Assembly (NCBI GenBank): GCA_903834675.1
Contig: CAILKC010000538.1
Coordinates: 1 to 6,640 of the forward strand
DNA: 6,640 nucleotides
Direction: 5' to 3'
DNA from: an uncultured Victivallales bacterium
GTDB lineage: Bacteria > Verrucomicrobiota > Lentisphaeria > Oligosphaerales > JAFGRS01
Position numbers and translations under genes: made by a program. The notes under the pieces were generated by a model. The model did not search any database and was not told the origin of the DNA. It saw nothing but the letters and a program-made list of their open reading frames with translations. Shown piece by piece: positions 1 to 4,846 of this stretch; positions within the stretch are counted from its first letter, which is position 1, and the number at the start of each line of letters is the position of its first letter.

Positions 1-261
1 CGCCACCCGTCGCCGCGGGAAACCGCGGAAGGCGGTGAAGGCTAAGGTCATGGCCGGATTGAGGTGCGCCCCGGAGATGGCGCCCGCGGTGTAGATCGCC
101 AGCGCCACCGCCACGCCCCACACCAGCGCTACCAGGCCAAGGCCCGACTGCGCCCCGGTCAGCACCGCCGAGTGGACCACGCCGACACCAAAGAAAACCA
201 ACACAAAGGTCCCCATGAACTCCGCCGAACAGGCGCGCCGGAGGGTCTCTTCGGTCTTCAT
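1..261 (-). CDS. MIP-family channel (aquaporin / glycerol facilitator), N-terminal part
   Basis: The first 87 residues of a membrane channel for water or small uncharged solutes such as glycerol; the rest lies beyond the left edge. After a short polar N-terminus ([10 protein letters not shown]), residues 13-34 form a first membrane helix with the family's AEFMGTF start. Residues 40-60 form a second helix. [10 protein letters not shown] (63-72) is the first half-helix loop with the canonical NPA (68-70). The start ATG (259-261) overlaps the TGA of the upstream PadR gene as ATGA. A strong GGAGGT ribosome site lies in the end of that gene (268-273 on the plus strand, spacing 6), so the two are surely co-transcribed and coupled. 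The second NPA and the selectivity-filter residues are not visible, so substrate (water, glycerol, or a metalloid such as arsenite) cannot be decided. Confidence 0.93.
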   Translation of the reverse strand, partial: MKTEETLRRACSAEFMGTFVLVFFGVGVVHSAVLTGAQSGLGLVALVWGVAVALAIYTAGAISGAHLNPAMTLAFTAFRGFPRRRVA

Positions 262-635
262 GGTTTGACCTCCGGCAGGCTGCTCCGCATCAAGCGCAGG
301 AGCTCGTCAATCCCCTCCCGATAGCGCGCCAGCGACTCAACCCAATGCCGCAGGCAGTCGGTGCCATCCGCCGTGATGGTGAACTGCCGACGGGCAGGAC
401 CGCTGTCGCCGAGCTGCCAGTCGCTGCGCACCAAGCCCTCGACTTCCATGAACTTCAGCATGCGGTAGATGCCGCTGGCATCTGGCTCCAAGCCGTCCTG
501 GAACATCCGCAGCACGCCCAGGCGCTGCGCCAGGTCGTAACCGTGCGTCGGACCGCTCGAGAGCACGGCCAGCACCGCCGGGCGCACATGCTTGCCCAGG
601 GTCTTGCCGTTACACGCACAGTCGACTATGTCCAT
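258..635 (-). CDS. PadR-family transcriptional regulator
   Basis: A 125-residue winged-helix repressor-type protein. Residues 17-42 ([23 protein letters not shown]) are the typical PadR first helices with the G-x-x-H-G-Y-D/E signature. Residues 51-90 carry the recognition helix and wing ([16 protein letters not shown], then [13 protein letters not shown]). The tail (91-115) is a helix of the kind used for dimerisation. The N-terminus has a C-x-C-x-G motif (C6, C8), with another cysteine at C94. Start chosen at ATG 635-633, preceded by GAGG about 7 bases upstream. The gene overlaps the MIP channel gene by ATGA, so it probably controls its own operon with the channel. PadR proteins respond to varied small molecules; the ligand is unknown. 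The cysteines could bind a metal or metalloid, but that is inference. Confidence 0.93.
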   Translation of the reverse strand: MDIVDCACNGKTLGKHVRPAVLAVLSSGPTHGYDLAQRLGVLRMFQDGLEPDASGIYRMLKFMEVEGLVRSDWQLGDSGPARRQFTITADGTDCLRHWVESLARYREGIDELLRLMRSSLPEVKP

Positions 636-835
636 TGCTAGACCTCGTCACCTAGTGGATAGACTCCAGTAGTTCCAGGAGTAACATGCCTGCCTCGGGC
701 GCGGGGTTCAACCTTACCTCTTTGAAGAAACCATGAAGTCGCGGGGACGGCTCGCGGGCGCCGACGCATCCGACGCGGCGGACCACTCGCCCTCCAGCGC
801 GGTTTGGGAGGCGTTCGGCGGGTTCTGCAAGTGGG
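636..835. other. Intergenic region between hydrolase stop and padR start
   Basis: About 200 bases without a credible gene. Besides the operator-like dyad at 663-682, there is an imperfect hairpin 23-48 bases past the hydrolase stop (788-795 with 807-813, one bulged base, 11-base loop). It lacks a U-tract on either strand, so it is at best a weak transcription-end signal for the hydrolase. Confidence 0.5.
663..682 (-). promoter_or_regulatory. Candidate operator dyad upstream of the PadR-MIP operon
   Basis: ACTCC-N10-GGAGT, a 5-bp inverted repeat with arms at 663-667 and 678-682, about 30 bases upstream of the padR start codon. On the minus strand a TTGAAC hexamer (711-706) lies upstream with a weak -10-like CATGTT (688-683) 17 bases further on, so the dyad would sit at or just after the transcription start. 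That placement suits autorepression. The dyad does not match the ATGT-N8-ACAT pattern reported for classical PadR operators, and the arms are short. Confidence 0.3.
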
Positions 836-2752
836 CTACGGCGCTTCGAGCACCTCGACCTGCAGGTCATCGAGGCGCAGGTCCGCCGTGATTTCCGGGT
901 CGGGATCGCCGCGTTCGACGGCGAGGTCGACGCTGCCGGCGTTGGCCGGGATCTCGCCGGTGCCTTGGAGGTGCTGCCAGGTGCCCAGAGCGGCGAGGTC
1001 GTAGGATTCGGTGGTCAGGTTGGTGATCCAGACGTTGTCGGTGCCGTTGAGGCCGAGCTTCAGGTACGGACCACGGCTGCTGCCCTTGATCTGGTCGACG
1101 CGCAGCCAGCCCGAGAGCCGCACCCGGCTGCCCGGGGGCAGGCCGGCGGGAAGCCGCAACATGGCATAGTTCCAGGTGCCTTTGGAGGTCCCCGTGAGCC
1201 GCAGCGCCTTCGTACCCTGGTGCGCGCCGTCGGACACGACCTCGGTGGTGACCCCGGCGATGCCGTGCCAGGTGCTGGGGGATTCGCCTTCGAAGCCGTC
1301 CTGAAACACGGTTGCGGGGGCGTCGGCAACCGCCTCAGTGCGGAGTGCGCACAAGCGGTAGCGGCCGGCAGCGTCACGACCCTCGATGCCGAGGCGGATG
1401 GGACGACCACTCCCGGGGTCGGTCATGGCAACCGCGAGGCGGTACTCGCCGGCGGCAAGGCCCGCCGGCAGGCGCAGGCACAGGTTGGCCGTCTGCTCTT
1501 CGCCCGGCTGCCACTGGGTCGTGGGGGTGCGTGGGAACACCCTCTCGCTGAGCACCGCGTTGCCGGCGCCATCGAGGAGGGACCAGTCGAGGGCATAGCT
1601 GGCGTAGCACGGCGCGATGCCGTCGTTGCGCCAGGTGGTCTGCAGCAGGACGCGGGTGGGCCTGCCGGTGGCAACGCGCAAGCTCGTCGGGTGTTCGAGT
1701 CGAGTGAGGACGAAGCGGTAACCGAAACGGCGACCGGCGGCAGTCAGGAGCTCGCGGACCTCGGCCGGGGCCCGGCGATATTCCGAACCGCCGAAGAGGT
1801 TGGTGTTGAGGTAGCTGACGGGCGAGCTCATGGCCTTGTCGAGAGAGGCGGCCACGTCCCAGCCCTTCTTCACCATGTCGGTATAGCTGCTATGGAATTC
1901 GAGGTTGCAGATGACGCCGCGGCGGGCGTACTGTGGATACAGCCACTCTTCGCAGTTGTAGCTGGCGCCCTTGGGGCCGAGTCCGTCCTGGCGGAAGTGC
2001 AGGCCGCGCAACGCGGCATAGTCGTTGATGGTGAGGTTGTCCGGGCCGCCGATATTGAGAAAGACGCGCGTGTGCGGGAAGGCGGCAGCGAAGGCGTCGA
2101 TCACCCGCCGGTAGGCCTGGACGTAGCGGGCCTGGGTGTAGCCGGTCGCCTCGAGCTGCTCCGAGGTCCAGCGCGCCAGATGCATCTCGCCCCATTCGCC
2201 GATGCTGCCGATGTCAACGAACTCCAGCCCCTCGCGGCCGTCCAGGTATTGCCCCAGCGCCTTGATGAAGGGCAGCTGCTGCTCCAGGTAACGCTCATCC
2301 CAGAAGGCGGGGTCGGTCTGCATCTGGCCGCGGATAGCGCGGTGCGGCACGCCGGGCACGCCTTGGTCGAAGACCCATTTGGGGGTGACGAACTCCTTGT
2401 TCGAGTGCATGTTCTGGCACATGACCCGAAAGGCAACCCGTTTGCCGTGCGTCTTGACCCAGGTGTCGAAGCGCGGGCCAAAGACCTCGTCGAAACGGGT
2501 GACGCCAGGCTCGGGGTTGACGTCGGACCAGTCGAGGCGGTAGTAGGCAATATCACAGAGGTCCATGAACCATTCGTCCGCCTTGACATCGAGCGGCGGG
2601 TACTGCAAGTACAGCCCCATCCCGGGGTTGAAAAGGACCTCGTGGCTGGGGGCGGGGATGAACTCGGCGCGGGCCGGAGCCTCAGCGGCGCCCAGCGACA
2701 GGCTGCCGAGGGCGAGAAAGCTCAGGGACAGGGCCACGAAGGGGGCATTCAT
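836..2752 (-). CDS. Secreted DUF4832-type glycoside-hydrolase-like protein with C-terminal carbohydrate-binding-like domain
   Basis: 638 residues. Residues 1-25 are a Sec signal peptide (hydrophobic 4-22, AxA-type cleavage near AAEA), so the protein is exported. Residues 35-330 look like a (beta/alpha)8 barrel, opening with FNPGMGLYLQYPP, as in DUF4832/DUF4874 proteins. Plausible active-site carboxylates are E186/E189 in GSIGEWGEMH and E285 in CNLEFHSSY, placed like the acid/base (strand 4) and nucleophile (strand 7) of clan GH-A enzymes; this assignment is inference. Residues 335-470 (RRFGYRFVLTRLEHP onward) match the DUF4832 beta-domain. Residues 482-635 (FQDGFEGESPSTWHGIAG to the end) resemble a jelly-roll carbohydrate-binding module. 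The start ATG has AGGAG nine bases upstream. Substrate is unknown; a polysaccharide is likely. No clear partner gene is in the window. Confidence 0.88.
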   Translation of the reverse strand: MNAPFVALSLSFLALGSLSLGAAEAPARAEFIPAPSHEVLFNPGMGLYLQYPPLDVKADEWFMDLCDIAYYRLDWSDVNPEPGVTRFDEVFGPRFDTWVKTHGKRVAFRVMCQNMHSNKEFVTPKWVFDQGVPGVPHRAIRGQMQTDPAFWDERYLEQQLPFIKALGQYLDGREGLEFVDIGSIGEWGEMHLARWTSEQLEATGYTQARYVQAYRRVIDAFAAAFPHTRVFLNIGGPDNLTINDYAALRGLHFRQDGLGPKGASYNCEEWLYPQYARRGVICNLEFHSSYTDMVKKGWDVAASLDKAMSSPVSYLNTNLFGGSEYRRAPAEVRELLTAAGRRFGYRFVLTRLEHPTSLRVATGRPTRVLLQTTWRNDGIAPCYASYALDWSLLDGAGNAVLSERVFPRTPTTQWQPGEEQTANLCLRLPAGLAAGEYRLAVAMTDPGSGRPIRLGIEGRDAAGRYRLCALRTEAVADAPATVFQDGFEGESPSTWHGIAGVTTEVVSDGAHQGTKALRLTGTSKGTWNYAMLRLPAGLPPGSRVRLSGWLRVDQIKGSSRGPYLKLGLNGTDNVWITNLTTESYDLAALGTWQHLQGTGEIPANAGSVDLAVERGDPDPEITADLRLDDLQVEVLEAP

Positions 2753-2913
2753 GAAACGGCTCTCCTGGGCATGCGGTTACGGAAATCGTCACCGCCGTCA
2801 ACGTAGCCGGACCCCCGCCGCGCTGCAAGACCCCGCGGCCGTGGGCCAGGCTGTTCTAAGAAAGAGCCCCCGCTCGATCTGGCAGGCGTCTGCCATGAGG
2901 CTGCTTGCCGCCT

Positions 2914-3103
2914 TGGAGCCCGCGATGCCCAGCCCGTTTCGGGCGGGTTCGCGGTATCCCGCCGTCTGCAAGACCCCCCTGCCTCCCTGGAGCCCGCGAT
3001 GCCCAGCCCGTTTCGGGCGGGTTCGCGGTACCCGCCTTCTGCAAGACCCCCTTGCCTCCCTGGAGCCCGCGATGCCCAGCCCGTTTCGGGCGGGTTCGCG
3101 GTA
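2914..3103. repeat. Tandem array of three 43-bp REP-like palindromic repeats
   Basis: Three copies of one 43-bp core at 2914-2956, 2988-3030 and 3061-3103, identical by eye, at 74 and 73 bp spacing. Each begins TGGAGCCCGCGATGCCCA and ends GGGTTCGCGGTA. Each folds: outer stem CCGCGA/TCGCGG, then CCC/GGG, then GCCCG-TTT-CGGGC at the tip. The 31- and 30-bp linkers are also alike (both contain CTGCAAGACCCC and end TGCCTCCC). This is the architecture of bacterial REP elements: short, palindromic, intergenic, clustered. Orientation is arbitrary. Such elements are often spread by a RAYT-type transposase, and none is in the window. Confidence 0.8.
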
Positions 3104-3170
3104 TCCCCATGTACGGCGGAAGCCCCGGCAGGGCCGGTGCGGACCGCCGACTCCAGTGTGCCTACTACCA

Positions 3171-3205
3171 GAAAAAAGAAACCGCCCTGGCCGTGCCCAG
3201 GGCGG
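3171..3205 (-). terminator. Strong intrinsic terminator, minus strand
   Basis: Read on the minus strand: a perfect 9-bp GC-rich stem CCGCCCTGG/CCAGGGCGG (plus-strand arms 3197-3205 and 3182-3190) with a 6-base loop GCACGG, followed at once by TTTCTTTTTTC (plus-strand 3171-3181). This is a textbook Rho-independent terminator for leftward transcription. The plus-strand side has no U-run, so it is one-directional. No recognisable minus-strand gene lies upstream (to the right), so it either ends a non-coding or lost transcript or insulates the hydrolase from the array. Confidence 0.8.
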
Positions 3206-3254
3206 AGTTGCTCTGCGCCCATGCCTGCACTCTGCGCGGCGCCGCCGCCTCCGC

Positions 3255-3311
3255 CAGCAACGGGTTCAGAGGGCTCGCAGCCGACGTCTTGCGCTGAAGA
3301 CCTGGTTGAAC
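3255..3311 (+). other. Possible degenerate attC site before cassette 0
   Basis: The right box GTTGAAC (3305-3311) fits the GTTRRRY core exactly. To the left, CAAC (3258-3261) could pair with GTTG. GGTTCAG (3263-3269) pairs with CTGAA-ga-CC (3294-3302), leaving extrahelical bases as attC sites do. The left box CAGCAAC does not fit RYYYAAC and the interior pairs poorly. Its best support is that the cassette start TTGAAC matches the complementary GTTCAAC box 440 bases downstream. Confidence 0.3.
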
Positions 3312-3627
3312 TAAGCGCATTCGCGCAGCCCTTCGGGAAGCCCTCCTGAGCACACGGGAGGGCTCTTCTGCGCGGCAGCATCTGTGCGGGATCAAGGTCC
3401 TCTTCGAGGTGACGCTGGGCCGACAGTGGACTGTGTTCAACCTGGTCAGGCCGAAGCGCGGGCGGGTGCTGCCCGAGGTGCTCAGCCGCAGCGAAGTGCT
3501 CCGTCTGCTCGCCGCCGTGCGCCCGGCCTGCTGCCCGCGCTGCGGCTCGGCGCACGGGTACCGCATCGGGCGTTTCCTGCCCGCCGCCCTGTCCCCGGCC
3601 TCTCCGACCAGGGGTCCGCCGTCATGA
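3310..3627 (+). pseudogene. Relic: tyrosine recombinase fragment joined to a zinc-ribbon segment
   Basis: One open frame without a credible start. Codons 3322-3408 read as the end of the core-binding domain of a tyrosine recombinase (ARQHLCGIKVLFEVTLG). Next come TVFNLVRPKRGRVLPEVL and SRSEVLRLLAAVR (to about 3522), the linker and first catalytic-domain helix of site-specific integrases. The R...HxxR...Y catalytic part is absent. Instead the frame passes into CCPRCGSAHGYRIGRF (3529-3573), a zinc-ribbon-like start unrelated to integrases, then stops at TGA 3625-3627. Beyond the stop the same frame encodes YCSSCWGRDFG (3685-3717), which could be the second CxxC half of the same ribbon. It appears to be a deletion-fused remnant of a mobile element, not an active gene. 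It lies inside cassette 0. Confidence 0.55.
3322..3374 (+). other. Potential three-way-junction RNA or DNA structure
   Basis: Outer stem CGCGCAG (3322-3328) with CTGCGCG (3368-3374), 7 bp. It encloses a short CCC-TTC-GGG hairpin (3329-3337) and a second 8-bp hairpin AGCCCTCC/GGAGGGCT (3339-3346 with 3357-3364, 10-base loop). Nearly every base is used. It lies just after the start of cassette 0 and overlaps the degraded recombinase reading, so it could be a chance product of GC-rich coding relic. Confidence 0.35.
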
Positions 3628-3716
3628 CCCCGCGCCACCTCCCCAGCCGCTCGCCAAACCCTTGCCTTTACCACGTCCCGACTCTACTGTAGCTCCTGTT
3701 GGGGCCGGGACTTCGG

Positions 3717-3787
3717 GCGCAATCCCCAAGCCCCACGAAGGGCTTGGTTCAACCCAGATTGCGCGGCGGCGCAACGCCGCGCAATCT
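3717..3787 (+). other. Mutually exclusive stem-loops upstream of the 3815 gene
   Basis: The octamer GCGCAATC occurs at 3717-3724 and 3779-3786, and its complement GATTGCGC at 3757-3764. Form A pairs 3717-3724 with 3757-3764 around an inner 8-bp hairpin CCAAGCCC/GGGCTTGG (3726-3733 with 3740-3747). Form B pairs 3756-3768 with 3775-3787, a perfect 13-bp stem with loop GCGCAA. Both cannot form at once. Form B has no U-tract, so it is not a simple terminator. It also falls inside the candidate attC of cassette 0, which may be its real role. Confidence 0.45.
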
Positions 3788-3801
3788 CAGACTCATTCGG
3801 T
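3747..3801 (+). other. Candidate attC site ending cassette 0
   Basis: The left box GTTCAAC (3747-3753) fits RYYYAAC. The right box ATTCGGT (3795-3801) has A where the conserved G is expected. Between them is a perfect 13-bp hairpin (3756-3787) with no extrahelical base, unlike a typical attC. It is kept because the left box matches the start of cassette 0 and TTCGGT matches the ACCGAAC box of cassette 1. Confidence 0.35.
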
Positions 3802-3814
3802 TTGAAGGACCAAT

Positions 3815-4153
3815 ATGCAAATGAACAGGAAAACGATTTCTGCTGAAGTAAAGGAAGCCGTGACGGACTCCATCGCGAAATTCAACCGAGACAATTTTGC
3901 CGATTGGGAAATCGCGTACATCGCTCGTTTCAAGGGTATCCACTTATACTTGGATCGCAGTGAATTCGGTCGTGTCACTCGTGTCTGTCGTCTAACCTTC
4001 ACAGGCGAACCGAAACACGAATGGGACTTTGCTATCTATAAGTACAGCACGGAACAATATTCACCCGATGAATGTTTCTTCCCTGGGGATAATCAGGTTG
4101 ACGGAACAGTTGAAGGTGCCATGCGGGCAGGCATGGAAGTTTATCCTCCGTAA
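3815..4153 (+). CDS. Conserved hypothetical protein, cassette 1 cargo
   Basis: 112 residues, no named domain recognised. It has a helical N-terminus (residues 4-30) followed by an alpha/beta body with aromatic motifs: IAYIARFKGIHLYLDR (33-48), HEWDFAIYKYSTEQY (68-82), CFFPGDNQVDGTVEGAMRAG (87-106). It resembles, from memory, unnamed bacterial proteins with a YLYLDR..G...RL.....WEFAIYKYS...Y...E.FFPG..VDGT pattern. No signal peptide or membrane segment, so probably cytoplasmic. Start ATG 3815 has GAAGGA five bases upstream; ATG 3821 is an alternative. It starts 19 bases after the cassette 1 boundary and stops 11 bases before attC 1. Its codons are clearly more A/T-rich than the flanking genes, a sign of foreign origin. 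Function unknown. Confidence 0.85.
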   Translation: MQMNRKTISAEVKEAVTDSIAKFNRDNFADWEIAYIARFKGIHLYLDRSEFGRVTRVCRLTFTGEPKHEWDFAIYKYSTEQYSPDECFFPGDNQVDGTVEGAMRAGMEVYPP

Positions 4154-4163
4154 AGAAGGAGGA

Positions 4164-4223
4164 ACCGAACAAAACCTTCGAGCGTACGCTGGAAGCCAGC
4201 GCCGCTCAAGGTTGGCGTTGGCC
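4164..4223 (+). other. attC recombination site of cassette 1 (best in window)
   Basis: 60 bp, a usual attC length. Left box ACCGAAC (4164-4170), right box GTTGGCC (4217-4223). Between them, CCTT-c-GAGC (4175-4183) pairs with GCTC-AAGG (4204-4211), leaving C4179 extrahelical. The inner stem is GCTGG/CCAGC (4188-4192 with 4196-4200) with loop AAG. The four- and five-base gaps between boxes and stem mimic the unpaired central spacer. The arrangement is the same as in classic attC sites, where the L'' arm holds the extra base. The boxes deviate at one or two positions from RYYYAAC/GTTRRRY. Confidence 0.65.
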
Positions 4224-4245
4224 GACCATATGGGGACGACTGACT

Positions 4246-4500
4246 ATGCCGATAATCGCCAGGTTCTACGGTATCCTGATCAAGATGTATTTCAGCCAGA
4301 GCGAGCATGGAGTCTCGCACTTCCATGCGATCTATGGGGAGTTCAACGCAGTATTCTCCATCGAGACACTGGAAATGCTGGAGGGAGACCTGCCGACGAG
4401 AGCCCACAGGCTCGTCACGGAGTGGGCTGAGCGGCACAAGCACGAGTTGCTGGACATGTGGACTCGACATGAGTTCAGGCAACTGCCCGGCCTGGAGTGA
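4246..4500 (+). CDS. DUF4160 domain protein, cassette 2 cargo
   Basis: 84 residues covering the whole DUF4160 family: MPIIARFYGILIKMYF opening, SHFHAIYGEFNAVFSIETLEMLEGDLP (24-50, with conserved H25 and H27), then a helix RAHRLVTEWAERHKHELLDMW (52-72). The ATG at 4246 gives the family's usual N-terminus; no strong ribosome site precedes it. The stop TGA overlaps a GTG and lies just before the DUF2442 gene, the usual partner. DUF4160-DUF2442 pairs are common, small and often plasmid- or island-borne, and have been suggested to be toxin-antitoxin-like; I know of no proven activity. It begins 28 bases after the cassette boundary. Confidence 0.92.
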   Translation: MPIIARFYGILIKMYFSQSEHGVSHFHAIYGEFNAVFSIETLEMLEGDLPTRAHRLVTEWAERHKHELLDMWTRHEFRQLPGLE

Positions 4501-4508
4501 TCCCAACC

Positions 4509-4799
4509 ATGGAAACGACGCCTAGGATCGACTCGGTCCAGCCCGTGGGACGCACACGGTTGCTCATCCGCTTCCGCAATGGAGAACAGCGGACATACGA
4601 CTGTGGGCCGCTGCTGTCGCGTCCCCAGTTTCGCCTACTGATGTCCCCAGCCTTCTTCCGGGCGGTGCGCGTTGACGTCGGCGGCTATGGGATATCCTGG
4701 AGTGACAGCATCGATCTGAGCGAGTATGAGCTCTGGACAAACGGGGAACCGGTCGCCAACGATGCCATGCAAGCGGACACGCCTGCGTCGCGGCGGTGA
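4509..4799 (+). CDS. DUF2442 domain protein, cassette 2 cargo
   Basis: 96 residues. The body matches DUF2442: VGRTRLLIRFRNGEQRTYD (13-31), a LMSPAFFRAVRVDVGGYGISW stretch (44-64) and the conserved W-S-D-x-I-D-L-S-x-x-E-L-W motif (64-76). I chose ATG 4509 because GGAG at 4494-4497 lies 11 bases upstream; a GTG at 4497 overlapping the DUF4160 stop would add four residues. Residues 83-96 (ANDAMQADTPASRR) are encoded by the attC-like site, beyond the conserved domain, as seen in many cassette genes. Forms a two-gene unit with DUF4160; whether it acts as antitoxin or adaptor is unproven. Confidence 0.92.
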   Translation: METTPRIDSVQPVGRTRLLIRFRNGEQRTYDCGPLLSRPQFRLLMSPAFFRAVRVDVGGYGISWSDSIDLSEYELWTNGEPVANDAMQADTPASRR

Positions 4800-4814
4800 T
4801 GGCCCGCGTTGGGC
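4754..4814 (+). other. attC-like recombination site of cassette 2
   Basis: 61 bp. The right box GTTGGGC (4808-4814) fits GTTRRRY exactly. The left box CGCCAAC (4754-4760) matches the start of cassette 2 (GTTGGCC) at six of seven positions. GCCAT-g-CA (4764-4771) pairs with TG-ATGGC (4797-4803), leaving G4769 extrahelical. Gaps to the boxes are three and four bases. The apical part pairs loosely. It overlaps the end of the DUF2442 gene. Confidence 0.55.
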
Positions 4815-4846
4815 GCAAAAAAAACGGAAGAAGAACGGTACGATTG

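Larger units (their letters stand above)
2753..3304. other. Gene-free region: hairpin repeats and an orphan terminator
   Basis: No reading frame here resembles a protein; open frames arise from the repeats and high GC. The region holds the upstream region of the minus-strand hydrolase, two small hairpins (2849-2868, GGCT/AGCC with inner TTCT/AGAA; 2881-2894, GGCAG-GCGT-CTGCC), three REP-like repeats (2914-3103), an intrinsic terminator (3171-3205) and a possible attC-like site at its right end. No convincing promoter for the hydrolase was found; a TTGACG at 2801-2796 has only a poor -10 partner. Confidence 0.6.

Noticed and set aside
652..870. 72-codon minus-strand frame between hydrolase and padR
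   Set aside because: Arginine-rich, overlaps the hydrolase end and the operator-like region, no ribosome site.
965..2806. 613-codon open frame on the plus strand antisense to the hydrolase
   Set aside because: It is the mirror of a high-GC gene. Its translation is low-complexity and rich in G, A, V and E, with no domain; the minus-strand protein has a signal peptide and family motifs.
2914..3103. CRISPR array
   Set aside because: Only three repeats, and the linkers between them are nearly identical to each other, whereas CRISPR spacers are unique.
2565..3314. 249-codon plus-strand frame across the repeats
   Set aside because: It consists of repeat translation joined to hydrolase antisense, with no coding character.
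2749..3555. 268-codon minus-strand frame across the repeats and array start
   Set aside because: The translation repeats the REP-like cores (NPPETGWASRAP) and runs through the intrinsic terminator hairpin; no family resemblance.
3165..3674. 169-codon minus-strand frame ending in the terminator
   Set aside because: Arginine/alanine-rich, antisense to the recombinase relic, and its end lies in the terminator stem and U-tract. It could be the orphan terminator's gene, but nothing in the protein supports this.
4799..4846. Longer start for the kinase-like gene at ATG 4799
   Set aside because: It would add 16 basic residues from the attC boundary and a poly-A stretch before the P-loop strand, which normally begins such proteins.
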